Positions 1 through 8,036 of a stretch of 56,982 bases of DNA are shown in pieces (position 1 is the stretch's first letter; every line of letters begins with the position of its first letter). This stretch comes from Ignavibacteria bacterium RIFOXYC2_FULL_35_21 (GTDB lineage: Bacteria > Bacteroidota > Ignavibacteria > Kapaibacteriales > UBA2268). The stretch spans positions 1-56,982 of the forward strand of contig MHAY01000056.1 in NCBI GenBank assembly GCA_001804705.1, read 5' to 3'. The notes under the pieces are model-generated. The model saw only the letters and a list, made by a program, of their open reading frames with translations, ran no database searches and was not told the DNA's origin. A program made the position numbers and the translations under genes.

Positions 1-45
1 CGAGGATAATATAGGTGTTTACTCTTTTTCTTACTGCTGTCCATA
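1..45 (-). CDS. N-terminus of a putative transposase (runs off the left edge)
   Basis: Only the first 15 codons are inside the window (protein start MDSSKKKSKHLYYP). The ATG at 45 is preceded at 7 bp spacing by AAGGAGG, one of the strongest ribosome binding sites here, so translation very likely starts at this codon. The basic, lysine-rich start and its place just inside an IS-like terminus suggest IS3-type OrfA. Fifteen residues cannot prove this. Confidence 0.4.
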
Positions 46-97
46 GTTTTTCCTCCTTTTTGTTGATTCAAAAGTCAACGCTATTTAGGACAGCACA
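1..97 (-). mobile_element. Terminal end of an insertion sequence, probably IS3 family (partial)
   Basis: Read on the minus strand, a terminus beginning TGTGCTGTCC at about position 97 is followed within 50 bp by a strong Shine-Dalgarno and an ATG at 45. A TG-starting end with this CTGTCC motif and an open reading frame starting about 50 bp inside is typical of IS3-family (IS150-like) elements. The rest lies left of the window, so the other end and the target duplication cannot be seen. The family assignment is inference. Confidence 0.4.
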
Positions 98-178
98 AAA
101 ATTTAATTGTTAATTATTAATTGTGAATTGAAAATTCAGGAAATTATTCACTATTCGTTATTCACTATTCATTAAAAA

Positions 179-1300
179 CTACCCTGTAGTTTTCCTGTAT
201 CTCCAGGTCGAGAGGCTAATCATTAGAAGAGCTAAACCAAAGAGCATCCAGAACTGCTTTTGCACCTCAAAGAATCCCGAGCCTTTGAGGAGAACTCTTC
301 TCATTATTTCAATGAAATGGGCAACAGGATTAAATAATGTGATGATTTGCGCCCAGCCGGGCATGCTGTCAATGGGTGTGAATAATCCGCTCATCAGCAT
401 AAACAAGACCATAAAGAACCATGAGAGAAATAATGCCTGTTGCTGGGTTTCAGCTATTGTCGAGATAAATAATCCGATAGCTTGAATGACAAGAAGGTAG
501 GTCGAAGCAAGAAAGAATATGAGAAAAATGTTTCCTAAAATCGGAACGTCAAAGATAAGTTTTGCTATGACCAATCCCAATGCGAGTTCAAAGTTTGCGA
601 GAAACCAGAACGGGAGCAGTTTTCCGATTATAAAATGTCTTTTCTTGATTGGTGTAACGTTTAATTGTTCTATTGTACCTATTTCTTTTTCCCTGACTAT
701 ATTCATACTCGAAAGAAACATCCCGACGACAGTAACAAGCAGAACGAGAATCCCGGGCACCATATAATGTTTGTAGTCAAGCTCCGGATTGTACCAGTAT
801 CTTACGATTGTATTAATCATGCTGAAATTAGAACGCATGAGGTTGTATTTGAAATCTGCTATAATATCCTGATTGAAGCCGAACACAATTGATGATGCGT
901 AAGACTGAATAACCGCAGCAGCGGCTCCGTCTTCGGCATTAATGATAAATTGTACTTTCCCTTTTCCGGTGTTGAGCAAATTCTTTTCAAAATGCTGGGG
1001 TATTATCAAGGCCATTCTTGCCTTGTTGACAGCCAAATCATTTTTTACACTCTCATCGGAATAACTGCTTCCTACATATTTAAAATAATTAGTAGAGACG
1101 AATTTGTTAATCAGAGACCTTGAAAAACTGCCGTTGTCCATGTTCATTACAACCATGTCAACCTTTTTGATTTCGAATGTAGCGGCATGAACGAGTACCA
1201 GCAATTGAAATAAAGGCAGAAGGAAAATAATCGGGAGCATTTGCTTATTCCGAAAAATCTGGATGAACTCCTTTTTTATTATAAATAGAATTGTTCTCAT
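179..1300 (-). CDS. ABC-2 type transporter permease (YhhJ/YbhR-like)
   Basis: Inner-membrane permease of the ABC-2 family, the class that exports drugs or polymers together with a separate ATPase. The N-terminus carries the family motif KKEFIQIFRNK, then a first membrane helix, a periplasmic domain of about 140 residues and five helices in the C-terminal half, with the conserved segment REKEIGTIEQLNVTPIKK in between. I place the start at the ATG at 1300 (373 residues) because family members begin there; a TTG at 1324 would add eight residues. No ATPase or membrane fusion partner is in the window; an IS end lies 82 bp downstream and may have separated it from its operon. The palindrome at 1330-1345 is a candidate repressor site. 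Confidence 0.85.
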   Translation of the reverse strand: MRTILFIIKKEFIQIFRNKQMLPIIFLLPLFQLLVLVHAATFEIKKVDMVVMNMDNGSFSRSLINKFVSTNYFKYVGSSYSDESVKNDLAVNKARMALIIPQHFEKNLLNTGKGKVQFIINAEDGAAAAVIQSYASSIVFGFNQDIIADFKYNLMRSNFSMINTIVRYWYNPELDYKHYMVPGILVLLVTVVGMFLSSMNIVREKEIGTIEQLNVTPIKKRHFIIGKLLPFWFLANFELALGLVIAKLIFDVPILGNIFLIFFLASTYLLVIQAIGLFISTIAETQQQALFLSWFFMVLFMLMSGLFTPIDSMPGWAQIITLFNPVAHFIEIMRRVLLKGSGFFEVQKQFWMLFGLALLMISLSTWRYRKTTG

Positions 1301-1329
1301 TCTAATTTTTTTAAAATTAACCAAACAAT

Positions 1330-1345
1330 TTAACCAATTGGTTAA
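1330..1345. promoter_or_regulatory. Perfect 16-bp palindrome upstream of the ABC-2 permease (candidate operator)
   Basis: TTAACCAATTGGTTAA is a perfect inverted repeat centred about 37 bp upstream of the chosen permease start. ABC-2 exporters are often controlled by TetR-type repressors that bind palindromes of this kind. No regulator gene is nearby, so the operator role is inference. Confidence 0.4.
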
Positions 1346-1733
1346 TTCAAAAATATGAATTTAATCTAATTTACCAAAACATTTATAATAATTTCAATAA
1401 AGTTAAAAGGCTATCACTATTGCCCCTTATTAAATGGGATTAGTGGATTGTTATTTAATTACATATTTCCGGTATATATTATTTAGATAAAAAATTAAAA
1501 TTTTCGCATAGAGTTTACATATCTGTAACATACGAAACTCCTATACCACTCTTATCTCTTAGGGATTACATAAAATCAATTACGAATTATGGCCCTTCGA
1601 CTTCGCTCATGGTAACATTATTACGAGTGGTGAATATATATTTATTCTTTCGAGATTGTTCAAGAGTTTGATTAAATAATCCCCAAAATTTTTTAATTTC
1701 GACACTTAATAATATAAAATAGAAAAAATCAAA
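1346..1733. other. Intergenic spacer, no gene seen
   Basis: AT-rich spacer between divergent genes. The only recognisable item is a repeat fragment at 1591-1610 (CCCTTCGACTTCGCTCATG). It matches, in the opposite orientation, the motif at 56571-56590 near the right edge (CTGAGCGAAGTCGAAG). It must also hold the promoters of both flanking genes, but I could not identify them. Confidence 0.4.
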
Positions 1734-2861
1734 TTGGAAAAAGTTGATATTACCATTATCGGTGCCGGTGTTGTCGGGCTTGCAATAGCGGCAAATGTAT
1801 CTGACAAAAGCCGAAATGTTTTCGTTGTCGAACGTAATGAGTCATTCGGACAGGAGACTTCCAGCCGCAACAGCGAGGTTATACATGCAAGCATTTACTA
1901 TCCGCGAAATTCACTAAAGGGAAAGCTCTGTCTCGAAGGCAATGAACTTATGTATGAGCTTTGTAAAAAGTACAACATTCCTCACCGAAACACAGGAAAG
2001 CTGATTGTCGCTGTTAGTGAAGAGGAAGAAGTACAGCTCCCTGAACTGCTGAACACTGCAATGAACAATGGTGCAAAAGCCGTTAAAATCATTTCAAAAG
2101 ATGAAGTAAAAAAGCTGGAGCCAAGCGTCGAGGCAAGGGCTGCCATACTTTGTCCTACATCCGGGATTGTTGACTCGCACAGTCTTATGAGGCATTACGA
2201 AGCTATGGCAATCGAGAATGGTGCTAATGTCATCTATGGTATTGATGTTGTTTCTATTGATAAATCCGGCGACGGCTACATTATCGGTTACAAGGACAGA
2301 AGAGGAGATACGGGGAAATTCCAAACACGAATACTGATGAATTGTGCAGGATTGGAATCGGGAAACATTTCCGAACTCGCGGGAATTAATCAGGACGAAG
2401 CAGGCTACAGGATTCAGCTTTGCAAGGGTATCTACTTCCGTGTTAAGCATGGCATAGAAAAATTTCCGAAGATGTTGATTTACCCTGTTCCTCCTATTCA
2501 CGGTCACGTAGGTATTCATACCACACCCGACCTTGGCGGCGGAATGAGGCTGGGACCTCATTTCTACTGGACTGAGGAAACTGATTATAATGTTGACGAT
2601 AGTTACAGAGAGAATTTCTTCAATTCAGCAAGACAGTTTCTTCCTTTTCTTAAAATCGAAGACATTCAACCGGATATTGCGGGATTTTATCCTACTCGTC
2701 AAAAGCCCGGTGAAGGATTAATTGATTTCATCATCAAGAATGAGTCCGATAAGGGATTAGACAACTTCATCAATCTTGTCGGCATCGAATCCCCGGGATT
2801 GACTGCATCACCTGCGATTGGGAGATATGTGAAAGAGATGGTAAATGAAATTAATAATTGA
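1734..2861 (+). CDS. FAD-dependent oxidoreductase, L-2-hydroxyglutarate oxidase-like (LhgO/DAO family)
   Basis: The N-terminus has an FAD-binding Rossmann fold with GAGVVG at residues 10-15, followed by the acidic end of strand 2 (VVERN). The stretch TSSRNSEVIHASIYYP is characteristic of L-2-hydroxyglutarate dehydrogenases/oxidases, which oxidise L-2-hydroxyglutarate to 2-oxoglutarate. The C-terminus has the usual closing motif GIESPGLTASPAIG. The 375-residue length is close to the family norm. The start is a TTG with no good Shine-Dalgarno, but no ATG in frame lies close upstream. It stands alone, so the exact substrate is not shown by context. Confidence 0.85.
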   Translation: MEKVDITIIGAGVVGLAIAANVSDKSRNVFVVERNESFGQETSSRNSEVIHASIYYPRNSLKGKLCLEGNELMYELCKKYNIPHRNTGKLIVAVSEEEEVQLPELLNTAMNNGAKAVKIISKDEVKKLEPSVEARAAILCPTSGIVDSHSLMRHYEAMAIENGANVIYGIDVVSIDKSGDGYIIGYKDRRGDTGKFQTRILMNCAGLESGNISELAGINQDEAGYRIQLCKGIYFRVKHGIEKFPKMLIYPVPPIHGHVGIHTTPDLGGGMRLGPHFYWTEETDYNVDDSYRENFFNSARQFLPFLKIEDIQPDIAGFYPTRQKPGEGLIDFIIKNESDKGLDNFINLVGIESPGLTASPAIGRYVKEMVNEINN

Positions 2862-2912
2862 AAATTGATAATTGATAATTATAATTCTGAGTGATTAATT
2901 TTAAGTTTTGAA

Positions 2913-3122
2913 TTATTGGTTAATTCTGTTCCGAGCAAATAAAATAGCAGATTTAGCACCATCTGCCTCGAGGTCGGGTAATTCAGTTAATATTTCCTTC
3001 AAAGTCAAACCGGCTGACAATAAATCGAGTATATCATTTACCCTGATTCTCATACCCCGAATGCAGGGCTGACCGCCGCATTGTTCGGGATTAATTGTTA
3101 TTCTGTCGTTTATTATCTTCAT
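2913..3122 (-). CDS. DUF433 domain protein (VapB-like antitoxin), orphan
   Basis: A 69-residue protein with the complete DUF433 pattern: ITINPEQCGGQPCIRGMRI near the start, then a predicted helix-turn-helix (VNDILDLLSAGLTLKEIL) and PDLEADGAKSAILFA. DUF433 proteins are usually antitoxins next to a DUF5615 PIN-like toxin. No such toxin is on either side: a flavoprotein gene lies 50 bp downstream and a divergent secreted-protein gene upstream. It is therefore an orphan antitoxin or a relic. Confidence 0.85.
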   Translation of the reverse strand: MKIINDRITINPEQCGGQPCIRGMRIRVNDILDLLSAGLTLKEILTELPDLEADGAKSAILFARNRINQ

Positions 3123-3294
3123 AATCTTTTTCTTTAATTATTTCCAGACGTAAATTTTTAAAATAATTTCAATTCATTAAATAATTAATTCACTTAGTAA
3201 AAAAGAAAAAAAGATTTTGTAAATTAATCCCTGAATTAAATTGCGGTAACTGAGAAAAAATGAATTACAAATAAATCAGCAGGCAGGTGACAAT

Positions 3295-4839
3295 ATGAAA
3301 ACAAAATTATTTGTATTTGTAAGCTTATTCGTTATTACAGCTTTCACAAACCTGAATTGCATAGACTACTACGTTTCACCTTCGGGTGATGACAATAATA
3401 CCGGTACTGAATTATTACCATTCAAAACAATTCAGAAAGCAGCAGATGTGGCTGTCGGAGGGGATAATATTTATATCAAAGAAGGTGTATATAATGAACA
3501 TGTTATTTTAAAAAATACTAAACCTGACTTGTTAATTATCAGAAGTAATCCTGGTGATACTGCTATAATTGATGGTACAGGATTCGATGTTTATTGGAGC
3601 GGAATAGTCGATATTGTTGGACAACAAAATATTCATATTGAAGGATTAAGAGTAATTAATTCAAATGGAACCGGCTTTTGGTGTGATTCGTCAAGAAATA
3701 TAACAATAATTGCAAATAGCACCTATAACACTGCCTCCTCAGGCATTGCAGCATGGAATAGTAATAGTATTATTATTTACCGTAACAAAATTGATAATGC
3801 ATGTTCAAATATGTCACAGGAATGTCTTACTGTTGCGGGATGTGACTCTTTTGAAACCCGGGATAATTCTGTTTCAAAATGTTATAAGGAAGGGATGTGT
3901 TTTAAAGATGGTTCAAGAAATGGTGAAGTTGAGAGAAATATTGTATATGATGTGATTAATAAATTAGGAATTTATGTAGATGCCTGGGATAAGCACACAT
4001 TTAATATTAATGTCTATAACAATGTTGTACATAATTGCAATTCAGGTGTTGTTCTTGCTTCTGAAATGGGCGGATTATTAGAAAATATTTGGGTTTACAA
4101 TAATATTCTTTATGATAATAAATTCTTAGGAATTGATGTATCTTATAACGGTGATGACACCACAGTAAAAGTTCATCCCATAAAAGATGTTTATATTATT
4201 AACAATACTGTTGTTAATAATGGACAGGAATGGGGTGGTGGCATTGCAAACAGCAATAGAGATGCGACAAATATAATTGTAAGAAATAATATTTGTAGTA
4301 ATAATCTTTCATTTCAAATCGCACACGAAGGCATTAATCCTTCGAATATGGAAATTGACCATAATTTAATCTGGGGTTTCAGAGATTATCCCGATGAAGA
4401 AAGAGGAACTGATTATGTAGAAGCTGACCCTATGTTTACTGACACAACAGCTAAAAATTTTCACATTATTCTTGGTTCTCCGGCAATTGATGCAGGTTCA
4501 CCCACTGATGCGCCAATATTTGATTTTGAATATAACTTAAGGCCTTATGGCAATGGATTTGATATTGGAGCATATGAATATTATCCTATTGGAGCAGTTG
4601 AAATTGAAAATGATGAAACTAATATTGAAATCTCTCCCAACCCTTTCAGCGATTTCTGTGTCATCAAAACAGAAGCTTTTGCAGATATTGAAATATTCGA
4701 TTCGTTCGGAAGGAGCATCATAAAAGCTAAGGGACAGATTGTCTGGGAGCCTGATTTTAATTTATCTGAAGGTGTTTATTTTGTTTCTGGAAGATTCAAC
4801 AATAAAACTCTGACAAAACCGCTCATTTTTCTCAAATGA
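3295..4839 (+). CDS. Secreted right-handed beta-helix protein with T9SS sorting domain
   Basis: A Sec signal peptide (about residues 1-22) is followed by DYYVSPSGDDNNTGTELLPFKTIQKAADVA, here abbreviated to its key elements SPSGDD and PFKTIQKA, the standard opening of DUF1565/pectate-lyase-like parallel beta-helix proteins. About ten coils rich in NNxV/NI follow. The last 75 residues start with ISPNPFSD and end GVYFVSGRF..TKPLIFLK, a type A T9SS sorting domain, so the protein is probably exported across the outer membrane and attached to the surface or released. A good Shine-Dalgarno (AGGTGA) precedes the ATG. The polysaccharide ligand or substrate is unknown. Confidence 0.85.
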   Translation: MKTKLFVFVSLFVITAFTNLNCIDYYVSPSGDDNNTGTELLPFKTIQKAADVAVGGDNIYIKEGVYNEHVILKNTKPDLLIIRSNPGDTAIIDGTGFDVYWSGIVDIVGQQNIHIEGLRVINSNGTGFWCDSSRNITIIANSTYNTASSGIAAWNSNSIIIYRNKIDNACSNMSQECLTVAGCDSFETRDNSVSKCYKEGMCFKDGSRNGEVERNIVYDVINKLGIYVDAWDKHTFNINVYNNVVHNCNSGVVLASEMGGLLENIWVYNNILYDNKFLGIDVSYNGDDTTVKVHPIKDVYIINNTVVNNGQEWGGGIANSNRDATNIIVRNNICSNNLSFQIAHEGINPSNMEIDHNLIWGFRDYPDEERGTDYVEADPMFTDTTAKNFHIILGSPAIDAGSPTDAPIFDFEYNLRPYGNGFDIGAYEYYPIGAVEIENDETNIEISPNPFSDFCVIKTEAFADIEIFDSFGRSIIKAKGQIVWEPDFNLSEGVYFVSGRFNNKTLTKPLIFLK

Positions 4840-4859
4840 ATTTAATTTTCGGTTGAGAT

Positions 4860-5159
4860 ATGAAAGTTCTGAGAGTAAAAAATATAAATGACTGCTTCGA
4901 GAGTACGAATGTCAGGGATGCTATTGTTGATTCACCTATCAACAAGAAATTTATTGACTACCTTGGTAAAATGGGAAAGCTGATTTACGAAAACTCTCTC
5001 GAAAAGCCGTATTTCAAGGTGATTGTCAGGGCAAAATACACAATCAAGGGTTCGCAGGGTAATAAGACAATACGTATGATGTTCCCCGAAAATGCTGGTG
5101 ATGAATATGTAGATGAGATTGTTGATTACATAAATAGATTTAAAAAAATTGATAATTGA
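4860..5159 (+). CDS. Hypothetical 99-residue protein
   Basis: I do not recognise this family. The protein is soluble, mixed alpha/beta and mildly basic, with no signal peptide, membrane helix or metal motif. It starts 20 bp after the beta-helix gene on the same strand and could be cotranscribed. Its last codons and stop run into the AT-rich repeat tract, so the C-terminal FKKIDN may be repeat-derived. Codon use looks normal for the window. Confidence 0.6.
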   Translation: MKVLRVKNINDCFESTNVRDAIVDSPINKKFIDYLGKMGKLIYENSLEKPYFKVIVRAKYTIKGSQGNKTIRMMFPENAGDEYVDEIVDYINRFKKIDN

Positions 5160-5425
5160 TAATTTAAAATGCAAAATTTAAAATGTAAAATGCAAAATGC
5201 AAAATTTAAAATTTAAAATGTAAAATTTAAAATGTAAAATGCAAAATGCAAAATGTAAAATTTAAAATGTAAAATTTAAAATGTAAAATACAAAATGTAA
5301 AATGTAGGGGCAGAAAATTTTCTGCCCATTATGATAATCAAAAATAATGCAAAATTTAGGGTCAGGCCTGCGTGTCTGTCCATAATAAAACACGAATTGA
5401 AAATTGATAATGTAAAATTTAAAAT
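5156..5425 (+). repeat. Tandem AT-rich repeat tract (TAAAATGYAAAAT-type units)
   Basis: About 270 bp made of irregular copies of 9-10 bp units such as TAAAATGTAAAAT, TAAAATGCAAAAT and AAATTTAAAAT. Shorter pieces with related wording (AATTGAAAATTG, AATTTAAAAT) lie at 2862-2880, 7840-8025, 12220-12260 and 54230-54310. The tract also contains two hairpin repeats (5308-5327, 5359-5381). Units lack the conserved repeat/unique spacer alternation of a CRISPR array. Confidence 0.75.
5308..5327. repeat. Perfect 20-bp palindrome, GTAGGGGC-type intergenic hairpin
   Basis: The arms GGGCAGAAAA and TTTTCTGCCC are exact reverse complements, preceded by GTAG. Two degenerate relatives follow at 5359-5381 and 5426-5451 (GTAGTGTCAGGCCC...TGTCTGCCC), the second forming the leader of the next gene. 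Confidence 0.7.
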
Positions 5426-5470
5426 GTAGTGTCAGGCCCTTGTGTCTGCCCAATGATGAAAGGAACAAAT

Positions 5471-6079
5471 ATGAAAAACCGTGGTAAAAAAGAAATTCGA
5501 CCAAGAAGAATCTTACAATTTAAAATTTCATTAATTGATATCGAACCAAAAATTTGGCGCCGTTTTTTAGTGCCTGACGATATTGATTTTGAAAGATTCC
5601 ATAATATTATTCAGATAATTATGGGCTGGGAAAACTATCATCTATTTAGTTTTGAAAATAAATTCTGCCTCATTGATACCGATAAGGATGGATTTGCTGT
5701 TGATTTTATGTGGCCAGCTCTCAAACAAAGAAAGCAAACATTCATAGCTGAAACGGTCTTCCTAAATAACATATTTACCACACCAAGACAGAAAATGATA
5801 TATACTTATGATTTTGGAGATACTTGGGAACATGAGATTGTCCTCGAAAAAATTCTGGACAGGGATAAAGAACAATCTTTGCCAAATTGTCTGAATGGTG
5901 AAGGCAATTGCCCTCCTGAAGATTGTGGTGGTGTTCCCGGTTATTATGATTTCATTGAAATAATGCGTAATAATAAACACCCCGAACATAAAAGGATGGT
6001 TGAATGGTACGGAGAAGTATATAACCCTGATTATTTTTCACTGGATGAAGTTAATGCGGTTTTTGTCAGTCGAAATTAA
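5471..6079 (+). CDS. Plasmid pRiA4b ORF-3-like protein
   Basis: The protein matches the pRiA4b ORF-3 family: an N-terminal ILQFKISLIDIEPKIWRRFLVP, then FERFHNIIQIIMGWENYHLFSF, YTYDFGDTWEHEI and CPPEDCGGVPGYYDFIEIM, all in the standard order. The family is often found on mobile elements; its biochemical role is not established. I choose the ATG at 5471 because AAAGGAAC lies 7 bp upstream; the reading frame is open back to a GTG at 5429, but that part is a hairpin repeat. The protein is then 202 residues. No transposase is adjacent. Confidence 0.85.
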   Translation: MKNRGKKEIRPRRILQFKISLIDIEPKIWRRFLVPDDIDFERFHNIIQIIMGWENYHLFSFENKFCLIDTDKDGFAVDFMWPALKQRKQTFIAETVFLNNIFTTPRQKMIYTYDFGDTWEHEIVLEKILDRDKEQSLPNCLNGEGNCPPEDCGGVPGYYDFIEIMRNNKHPEHKRMVEWYGEVYNPDYFSLDEVNAVFVSRN

Positions 6080-6194
6080 ACCTGACGTGGATTTAAATAT
6101 ATTTAACTTCTGTTCAAAAGTATATTGTTATTTACAAAAATCTCATTAATTTTAAGTATTGTAATATTTTAGAAAATAATTCTCTGGTTAAAAT

Positions 6195-6845
6195 ATGAAA
6201 AAGTATTTTTTTATTATTTTATTATTTATTTATTCTTCAATTGTTTTACCTGCTCTAAATCCACAGCAGGACACAGTTGTCAAAGATGAAGACAAGGTGT
6301 ATTCATCTTTGGATACTGCATTGATGAATCCAACATTAGTTTATAATCTCAGCCTCGATAACAGCGAATTAAGAGCCTTGCCGAAAACTATAAGCACTTT
6401 TGTTAATCTGAGAGAACTTGGGCTGATGATTAATAATTTAACAAAGCTACCTGAGTCTCTCGGTAAACTGACAAACCTCCGGAAGCTGGATTTGTTCCAA
6501 AATAGGATAAGGAGCCTTCCTAAAAGTATTATCAATTTACAGGAACTTGAGTTGCTGGATTATTCTGACAACGGCATAAGCAAAATACCAGAAAGCATCT
6601 TTACTTTAAAGAAGCTGAAAAGGCTGATTCTCAGTTCAAACAACATTGGCAGTGTTCCGAAGAACATTGAGAAACTAACTAACCTCGAGTATCTCGATTT
6701 GATGGGAAATAATTTATCAAAATTACCTGATAATATTGCAAAGCTGACCAACCTGAAGCACCTGAACCTGAGACAAAATAAATTCTCTGACAAGGAAAAA
6801 GAAAAGGTTAATTCATTGCTTCCGAATACAAAGGTGAAATGGTGA
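6195..6845 (+). CDS. Secreted leucine-rich repeat protein
   Basis: A signal peptide (residues 1-20) is followed by about six leucine-rich repeats of 23 residues from residue 50 to 210, with pattern LxxLxLxxNxLxxLPxxIxxL, as in the LPxxI class of bacterial and eukaryotic LRR proteins. There is no lipobox, membrane anchor or T9SS domain, so it is probably periplasmic or released. LRR arcs bind other proteins; the partner is unknown. The gene stands alone, between a pRiA4b-like gene and a convergent LysE gene. Confidence 0.8.
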   Translation: MKKYFFIILLFIYSSIVLPALNPQQDTVVKDEDKVYSSLDTALMNPTLVYNLSLDNSELRALPKTISTFVNLRELGLMINNLTKLPESLGKLTNLRKLDLFQNRIRSLPKSIINLQELELLDYSDNGISKIPESIFTLKKLKRLILSSNNIGSVPKNIEKLTNLEYLDLMGNNLSKLPDNIAKLTNLKHLNLRQNKFSDKEKEKVNSLLPNTKVKW

Positions 6846-6855
6846 AATATATGTA

Positions 6856-6877
6856 GGGGTAATTCATGAATTACCCC
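6856..6877. repeat. Perfect 22-bp palindrome (GTAGGGG...CCCC hairpin)
   Basis: The arms GGGGTAATTCA and TGAATTACCCC are exact reverse complements, again preceded by GTAG as at 5304. It lies 11 bp after the LRR gene stop and 57 bp beyond the convergent lysE-like stop, so it could act as a terminator, but it lacks a T-run. Confidence 0.65.
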
Positions 6878-6933
6878 AACGGCTCGTATCAATAAATATC
6901 AGCAATTTAAAATTAAGAATTCAAAATTATAAA

Positions 6934-7647
6934 TTAGAAAAAGAGGGCGAACTTCAATACTTCTGCCCAATGTATAAATGCCCTAAAACCGAGTATTGTG
7001 CCGAATCCTATGAGAGTGAAACCTGCAAATTGGTGAATACGTGCCATAAACTGTGGAGACATCTTCTCGCGGTAATGCGTAAGTATTCTCAAGACTATAT
7101 ACAGCCAGAGGAAATTTCCCAAGCCAAAACCTAATGAAAAAATCACATTGTTTATAGCTGTGTCTTCAATAATACCAAAACTGTGAACGTTCATCGTAAC
7201 ATAAGCCATAGAAGGAAGGAAAGTGGGATTAGCTATATTTGACACAGCAACGACAAATCCAAGAAGAAAAGGTCCTTTGTGAGCAAGATTATCGAGGAAT
7301 TTGTTTTTTGGCTTTATTATATCATTTTCAGTGTTTTTGATTTCATCCCTGATTCGGAATTGGTATATTCCAATAATGATAACCGATACAATAACCACAA
7401 TCTGGAAAATGAGCAGTACAATAGGATATCCATTGAAAAAGTTAGTAACCAGTGAAACGATTGCCGAAGCGGCAAACATTGAGATGAGGCAGAAAAATAC
7501 GTCCATTAAGCCTGTACCTAATGAGGCAGATAAAGCATGACGAAGTCCTTTGTTCAATCCCAGCTTTATTGCCGTTACAGCAACCGGACCCGGCGGGATG
7601 CCCATTACAATTCCGATTATCACTCCGGCTAAAATGGATACAAGCAT
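6934..7647 (-). CDS. LysE family amino-acid/metabolite exporter
   Basis: A 237-residue inner-membrane protein with about six hydrophobic helices. The first helix carries the hallmark GIVMGIPPGPVAVTAIKLGL, followed by GLRHALSASLGTGLMD, both typical of LysE/RhtB exporters. Helix 4 has GFVVAVSNIANPTF, the usual N-P motif. The family exports basic amino acids, homoserine lactones or similar small molecules. The substrate cannot be told from sequence. A perfect inverted repeat 58-77 bp upstream (7705-7724) may regulate it. Confidence 0.85.
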   Translation of the reverse strand: MLVSILAGVIIGIVMGIPPGPVAVTAIKLGLNKGLRHALSASLGTGLMDVFFCLISMFAASAIVSLVTNFFNGYPIVLLIFQIVVIVSVIIIGIYQFRIRDEIKNTENDIIKPKNKFLDNLAHKGPFLLGFVVAVSNIANPTFLPSMAYVTMNVHSFGIIEDTAINNVIFSLGFGLGNFLWLYIVLRILTHYREKMSPQFMARIHQFAGFTLIGFGTILGFRAFIHWAEVLKFALFF

Positions 7648-7704
7648 ATTTTAGTCTTTTCAATCCCCTATTTTCAACATCAAGGAAAACAAAGATAATA
7701 AAAA

Positions 7705-7724
7705 GTGTGTAATTTATTACACAC
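7705..7724. promoter_or_regulatory. Inverted repeat upstream of lysE-like gene (candidate operator)
   Basis: GTGTGTAAT and ATTACACAC are exact reverse complements separated by TT. The site lies 58-77 bp upstream of the LysE-family start, where a regulator could act. It is followed on the plus strand by a run of T, but no plus-strand gene precedes it, so an operator is more likely than a terminator. Confidence 0.35.
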
Positions 7725-8036
7725 AATAATATTTTTTTTTCATTATATATTTACATCTTTATACATTATTGACCCATTTTAATATTACTTACTCATAATA
7801 AATGTCATATTAGTATTTTCATAAGTATTTAATTTTCAATATGCAATTTTTAATTTTCATTGAATTTTTAATGAATAAATTTTCAAAACATTCATTTAAT
7901 TAAATTATTTGCTCACAAGCGTAATAAATTGATAAATTGTTTTTAAGTTTAAATCTATTTTAAATTGAAAATTGCAAAATTGATTGAAAATTGTAAAATA
8001 GAAAATTATAAATTGTTCTATTAGAAATAATAATTA
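7725..8036. other. AT-rich intergenic spacer, no gene seen
   Basis: Divergent promoter region between the lysE-like gene and cobB. It contains AATTGAAAATTG-type repeat words at 7960-8025. I looked for a cobalamin riboswitch ahead of cobB and saw no recognisable B12-box or conserved stems. Confidence 0.4.

Noticed and set aside
2094-2561. 155-codon frame opposite the LhgO-like gene
   Set aside because: Shadow of the coding strand; no recognisable motif.
5156-5425. Possible CRISPR array or satellite
   Set aside because: Units are 9-10 bp, irregular, and have no unique spacers of fixed length; no cas genes are near. It is a low-complexity spacer repeat.
7840-8036. Cobalamin riboswitch ahead of cbiA
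   Set aside because: No B12-box or conserved stem-loop wording was found, only AATTGAAAATTG repeats.
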